Source of the DNA: Komagataeibacter sp. FXV3 | GTDB taxonomy: Bacteria; Pseudomonadota; Alphaproteobacteria; Acetobacterales; Acetobacteraceae | Direction of reading: 5' to 3' | DNA: 64,000 nucleotides | Assembly: GCF_015155755.1 (NCBI RefSeq) | Contig: NZ_VWPI01000137.1 | Span: 1-64,000, forward strand | Shown here: positions 60,410 through 64,000 of the stretch, one piece after another | How the letters are laid out: the number at the start of each line of letters is the position of its first letter | How positions within the stretch are numbered: position 1 is the stretch's first letter | Made by a program: the position numbers and the translations under genes | Notes under the pieces: generated by a model | Seen by the model: the letters and a program-made list of their open reading frames with translations, nothing else | Databases searched by the model: none | What the model was told of the DNA's origin: nothing

Positions 60410-60624
60410 GTGGGTAATTTCAGTATTTCGGTCCGGTGGCGCGCATGGCCCGCCCCGGTCAGGGTGAAGCGGTCATTCCCTGCGCTGCACGCCAGCCCCA
60501 TATGGCTGAGCCGCTTCAGGCAGGGCGCATCGGGCACGTTGGCCGGGCGGCCGGCATGGCCGCTCAGTTTCAGGCGGTGCAGGGCCGAACGGCAGCATGT
60601 TTCAAGATAAGGTTCATTCCACAT
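60406..60624 (-). CDS. small hypothetical protein coupled to the S24 repressor
   Basis: 72 residues from ATG 60624 (MWNEPYLETCCRSALHRLKL); a longer frame reaches 60735. The C-terminal part CLKRLSHMGLACSAGNDRFTLTGAGHARHRTEILKL reads like a winged-helix wing. The TGA overlaps the repressor ATG by four bases, strongly suggesting a two-gene operon. No family recognised. Confidence 0.6.
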   Translation of the reverse strand: MWNEPYLETCCRSALHRLKLSGHAGRPANVPDAPCLKRLSHMGLACSAGNDRFTLTGAGHARHRTEILKLPT

Positions 60625-60933
60625 GGGACAGGGACCGCCAAGGAACAGGTATGCGCACCGCCACCTTTTCACGACGGACCATGACCGGGGGTTCAGGCAT
60701 GGGCGCGTGCGCTTGTCCGTGTCACATAGTGGCATTATTACGGCATGTCCACCATGCGTGGCGGCCTTGCCTGCGCCAGTACGAAGGGTGACATGTGTTC
60801 CATGCGCTAGGCATTGGCGAATTGATTACTATATTCAGGTATGAAGCTGGTACACTGTCATATTCCTGACCAAGATATGGTCTATGACTTTTGTAAAGTT
60901 CATGTAGAAAACAATTGTTCCAAGGTTCTGGTG

Positions 60934-61401
60934 ATGAAATTCCATAAATATCTTCTTGCCCTGTCCCTGGCTGGTGCAACTGTCGGGGGATCTGTGGGGG
61001 CCATGGCGTCTGATTGCGACAATGGCCAGGATACCCCCAAGTGGGACCTGCTGGGCCGTGCGGCGCAGGCGGGTAACTGCGCCGATAGCCGCCTGCGGGA
61101 CCGTCAGCAGAACCTCAAGCAGGATTACGACAACAGGGTGAACAGCCTGCATGACAACACGGTTGGCCGCTGGGATAACGCCCGTGATGCCGAAAAGCAG
61201 AAGCTGGAGGATGCGCGCAGCCGCGTTGACGACAAGATCCAGAATGGCCGCGACCGTCTGGATGCGATTCGCAATGCTCCGAAAAACCGTCTGGACAACC
61301 TGCGCGACGCTGGCAGCGCGGAACGCCAGCGCTGGGATGATCTGAAAAGCCAGACCAATTCCAGTGTCAATAGTTTTCTGGGCGGTGGAAATAATAATTA
61401 A
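60934..61401 (+). CDS. periplasmic coiled-coil protein
   Basis: 155 residues from ATG 60934; the frame upstream to 60841 is not used. Signal peptide HKYLLALSLAGATVGGSVGAMAS. The mature protein has two Cys near its start (SDCDNG, GNCADS), a likely disulfide, and then about 100 residues of charged heptad helix (RLRDRQQNLKQDYDNRV ... QRWDDLKSQTNSS), ending in a Gly/Asn tail. Single transcription unit with a strong terminator. Role unknown; the shape suggests a spacer or polymer-binding protein. Confidence 0.75.
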   Translation: MKFHKYLLALSLAGATVGGSVGAMASDCDNGQDTPKWDLLGRAAQAGNCADSRLRDRQQNLKQDYDNRVNSLHDNTVGRWDNARDAEKQKLEDARSRVDDKIQNGRDRLDAIRNAPKNRLDNLRDAGSAERQRWDDLKSQTNSSVNSFLGGGNNN

Positions 61402-61460
61402 ATTATTGAAAAATATGGTTTAATCGGCAAAGTCCATGTCGACCGGCCAGATTTTTTCAG

Positions 61461-61492
61461 GGTCCGTTCCCATAAAGGGACGGACCTTTTTT
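61461..61492 (+). terminator. intrinsic terminator after the coiled-coil gene
   Basis: Stem GGTCCGTTCCC/GGGACGGACC with loop ATAAA, followed by TTTTTT. Nearly perfect 10-pair stem. Confidence 0.9.
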
Positions 61493-61493
61493 G

Positions 61494-62249
61494 TCAGGGG
61501 GAGGTGCTGATGCGCAAATGGAAGGCGTGTCTCTTCCGCACCGTGACATCAAGCCGTGGGGCAACCTCGACAAGGTAGAGGTCATCGTGCGGTACGGTCC
61601 ATGACTGCATGGTTCCGGCATGGTCCGGATGGGGGTCGATCACCCGCATTTCCAGCCCGTTGTCGGGTGTATCCAGCCGCGCCGTCACCCGCTCTCCCTG
61701 TTGCAGGCCGATGCGATAGACGCATGTTCCCCCCGGTTCCAGCATGCCCTGCCAGTCCAGCCGCCCGCCCGGTGACAGGTCCTGTGGCCTGTTACACAGC
61801 GGCGGGACGGTATCAAGGTTTTCAATCAGGGTTCGCACATCGGCGGGCTTGGTCAGCGCGACAGGCCCGGTTGTGTAAAGTGCCAGCGTGCCGGGGTTCA
61901 GGATACCAACCGTCATGTTGCGTCCCGCCCGGTCAACCAGCAGCCAGGCTATGCTGCTGCCGCCTTCATGCCGCCGGTTCCCCGTGATGAACAGGGTATC
62001 GCCCGCGGCCTCCAACGGGCCGGCGACTTCCATGTTCTGTATGAAGCTGCCGTACCGTGCCCCCAGTTCCTGTTTCACGATGGTGGCCAGCGGCCCTTTT
62101 TCAAACAGGTGGGTATCCGGTGCGTAATGTCCGGTGGCGGCAGCCAGTTCGTGGCCCAATGCGGTATCGGAATCCGCATGGGCCGGGACTGCGGTCAGCA
62201 GCGCCAGAAGACTGAACAGGCACAGGCTGGCATGGCGGGAGTTGAGCAC
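61494..62249 (-). CDS. secreted protein of unknown function
   Basis: 251 residues from GTG 62249, which follows AGGAAGGGGCC; the frame to 62306 runs through the helicase terminator and is rejected. Signal peptide SRHASLCLFSLLALLTAVPAHA. The mature part has an N-terminal segment with LATIVKQELGARYGSFIQNM, a GNRRHEGGSSIAWLLVDRAGRNMTVGIL strand pair, and a C-terminal beta-domain with two Cys. Not recognised as a family. Convergent with the coiled-coil gene. Confidence 0.7.
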   Translation of the reverse strand: MLNSRHASLCLFSLLALLTAVPAHADSDTALGHELAAATGHYAPDTHLFEKGPLATIVKQELGARYGSFIQNMEVAGPLEAAGDTLFITGNRRHEGGSSIAWLLVDRAGRNMTVGILNPGTLALYTTGPVALTKPADVRTLIENLDTVPPLCNRPQDLSPGGRLDWQGMLEPGGTCVYRIGLQQGERVTARLDTPDNGLEMRVIDPHPDHAGTMQSWTVPHDDLYLVEVAPRLDVTVRKRHAFHLRISTSP

Positions 62250-62271
62250 GGCAGGCCCCTTCCTGTCAGGG

Positions 62272-62307
62272 TCATGAAAACAGACATGCCCGGCTGGACC
62301 GGGCATG
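62272..62307 (-). terminator. terminator of the DEAD-box helicase gene
   Basis: Palindrome CATGCCCGG/CCGGGCATG (62285-62307) followed on the minus strand by TCTGTTTTC, 39 bases after the helicase stop. Confidence 0.75.
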
Positions 62308-62345
62308 AAGGAAACACAGCGTATCTGGGCAGGGGCGTGCCGCGT

Positions 62346-64000
62346 TTACGAACGCGGACGCTTGCGTGAGGACGCGCCACCGCGCGGCGGCCCGCCAAAC
62401 CCGCCACCGGGGCGGCCACCACCGGGCTTGCGCCCGAACGGACGCCCGCCACGCGGCGGCGGCCCACTGCGGCGCGCGCCACCGCCAGCCGGTGCGCTGG
62501 CGGGTGTGATCTGCACTTCGTCATTCTCGATCGCGGCAATGCACGAACGGAATTTCTCGGTCGAATCCGGGGTGATCTCGAACAGGGTCTGGTTATCGTT
62601 GATGCGGATCGCACCGATATCCGCCTTGCGCACGCCGCCAAGGCGACAGATCAGCGGGATCAGCCACTTGGGATCAGCCTTTTCCTGCCGGCCCACATTC
62701 ATGGCGAACCATGCGCCCGGTTCGGCGCTGGCGTAGCTGTCACGGGTGGGACGGGGACCGTCACGCTCACTACGCTCACGCGGGGGGCGCGGGGCATCGG
62801 GCGTGATGTGGCGCACGTTTTCCGGCGCGGGCAGGCGGGCGCGGTACATCTGCAGCAGGGCGGCGGCAAGCTGTTCACTGGTGCGGCCTTCAACCAACTG
62901 GCCAACCAGTTCCTTGTCCGCTTCGGCCACGTCCTCGTTCAGGGCGGGATCGGCCAGCAGGCGCTTGGCATCATTGGCGCGGATATCGGCCGCCGTCGGC
63001 ACGCCGGACCATGTGGCCGTGATCTTGGCCCCCTGCATCAGGCGTTCGGCACGGCGGCGCTGCGACATGGGCACCATCAGCACGCACACGCCCTTGCGCC
63101 CCGCGCGGCCCGTACGGCCCGAACGGTGCAGCAGAGTGGCCGGATCGGTCGGCAGGGTCGCGTGGATCACTAGCGCCAGTGCCGGGATGTCGATGCCACG
63201 GGCGGCCACGTCGGTTGCGACACACACATTGGCCTGGCCCTTGCGCAGGCTGTCGATGGCGCGTGTCCGTTCGTTCTGGCCCAGTTCACCCGACAGGGCG
63301 ACAGAGGAGAAGCCGCGTTCGACCAGTGCCGCCTGCATGTGGCGCACCATTTCACGCGTGGCGCAGAACACCATGGTGGTCTGGCTGTCGGTATAGCGCA
63401 GCACGTTGACCACGGCGGGGATCAGTTCGCGCGCATCGGCCACGATGGCGCGGTATTCGATATCGGCGTGCTGCTTGGCGCCCGACAGGGTATCGATGCG
63501 CACGGCGTCGTTCTGGTAACGGCGTGCAAGCGACGCGATTTCCTTGGCGATGGTGGCCGAGAACAGCAGCGTGCGCCGTGTCTTGGGCATGGCGTCAAGA
63601 AGCTGCTCAAGTTCGTCACGGAAGCCGAGGTCAAGCATCTCGTCCGCTTCATCCAGCACGACCACGCGCAGCTGGGACATGTCCAGACGTCCACGCGACT
63701 GGTGATCGCACAGCCGTCCCGGCGTGCCGACTACGATATGCGCGCCCATCTGCAGCGCACGCGCTTCACGCCGCGCGTCCATGCCGCCAATGCACGATAC
63801 GATGCGCCCGCCCGCGGGCGCATACAGCCACGTCAGTTCACGCGTGACCTGCATGGCCAGTTCGCGTGTCGGCGCGATGATGACGGCCAGCGGCGGACCC
63901 GCCGGGCCAAAACGTTCGGCCCCACCCAGCAGGGTATCGGCCATGGCCAGCCCGAAGGCGACGGTCTTGCCCGACCCGGTCTGGGCGGAAACAAGCAGGT
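62346..64000 (-). CDS. DEAD-box RNA helicase (DeaD/DbpA-like), N-terminus outside the window
   Basis: ATP-dependent RNA helicase; about 551 residues are inside and the frame runs off the right edge, so the start is missing. Motifs: AQTGSGKT (I, at the window edge), PTRELA (Ia), TPGR (Ib), DEAD in VLDEADEMLDLGF (II), SAT (III), and ATDVAARGID and HRSGRTGRAGRKG (V, VI). C-terminal part: a DbpA-type RNA-binding domain (WFAMNVGRQEKADPKWLIPLICRLGG) and an Arg/Gly-rich tail. Such helicases act in ribosome assembly and cold adaptation. The short open frame from 63944 is internal to the gene, not its start. Confidence 0.93.
   Translation of the reverse strand, partial: LLVSAQTGSGKTVAFGLAMADTLLGGAERFGPAGPPLAVIIAPTRELAMQVTRELTWLYAPAGGRIVSCIGGMDARREARALQMGAHIVVGTPGRLCDHQSRGRLDMSQLRVVVLDEADEMLDLGFRDELEQLLDAMPKTRRTLLFSATIAKEIASLARRYQNDAVRIDTLSGAKQHADIEYRAIVADARELIPAVVNVLRYTDSQTTMVFCATREMVRHMQAALVERGFSSVALSGELGQNERTRAIDSLRKGQANVCVATDVAARGIDIPALALVIHATLPTDPATLLHRSGRTGRAGRKGVCVLMVPMSQRRRAERLMQGAKITATWSGVPTAADIRANDAKRLLADPALNEDVAEADKELVGQLVEGRTSEQLAAALLQMYRARLPAPENVRHITPDAPRPPRERSERDGPRPTRDSYASAEPGAWFAMNVGRQEKADPKWLIPLICRLGGVRKADIGAIRINDNQTLFEITPDSTEKFRSCIAAIENDEVQITPASAPAGGGARRSGPPPRGGRPFGRKPGGGRPGGGFGGPPRGGASSRKRPRS

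Overview
The window reads as a chromosomal segment of an acetic acid bacterium (Acetobacteraceae, most likely the Komagataeibacter/Gluconacetobacter group). This is an inference from four things: GC-rich coding DNA, alphaproteobacterial gene neighbourhoods (zapA - 6S RNA - 5-formyl-THF cyclo-ligase; AhpC/AhpD with divergent OxyR; the type-B L36 protein), a pentose-phosphate/gluconate operon typical of this family, and a dense family of about 85-bp intergenic repeats. No 16S gene is present to settle it.

Layout. 0-2.8 kb: pentose phosphate operon (pgl tail, rpiA, gntK) that continues into a phosphatase and a fructosamine-kinase-type enzyme, probably for repair of ribose-phosphate-glycated proteins. 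2.9-6.6 kb: an Old Yellow Enzyme, tRNA-Asp, and the peroxide module ahpC-ahpD/oxyR. 6.7-11.5 kb: rpmJ, a TPR protein, and a suhB operon with a TolQ/MotA-like plus MotB/OmpA-like envelope complex. 11.6-14.8 kb: elongation factor P with both beta-lysylation enzymes (epmB, epmA). 14.9-25.6 kb: thiE, zapA, 6S RNA, fau, ymdB, amn, a TonB protein, a hydrolase, a quinone reductase, and glnB-glnA. 25.7-41.8 kb: an aminotransferase, tRNA-His, rplM-rpsI, a secreted nuclease, ilvD, an AsmA protein, tRNA-Thr, a DsbA-like protein, an 8-oxoguanine-deaminase-type amidohydrolase and an SDR.

42.3-49.1 kb is an accessory cluster: two SGNH hydrolases, a lytic transglycosylase, an AlgI/PatA-like MBOAT acyltransferase and a small membrane protein. 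The last three + strand genes are translationally coupled. It looks like an O-acetylation system for a cell-surface polymer (peptidoglycan or exopolysaccharide), separated by long, AT-richer spacers.

49.75-57.63 kb is an integrated element of about 7.9 kb in the 3' end of tRNA-Ser(GGA). It has a tyrosine integrase, a serine recombinase, two HNH nucleases, a Bro-N antirepressor and a compact protein carrying what look like motifs A, B and C of a family-A/T7-RNAP-type polymerase. There are no capsid or packaging genes. The left boundary carries a diverged copy of the integrase start and att region, which suggests an older, now mostly deleted, element in the same tRNA.

57.6-64 kb returns to core genes: tRNA-Ser, lepA, an S24-type repressor with degenerate catalytic residues, small envelope proteins, and a DEAD-box helicase that runs off the right edge.

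Ten copies of a two-hairpin repeat with matching inverted ends are spread through the core; nine of ten lie between convergent genes and probably act as two-way terminators. The polymerase-like element gene and the O-acetylation cluster are the best candidates for under-described biology.
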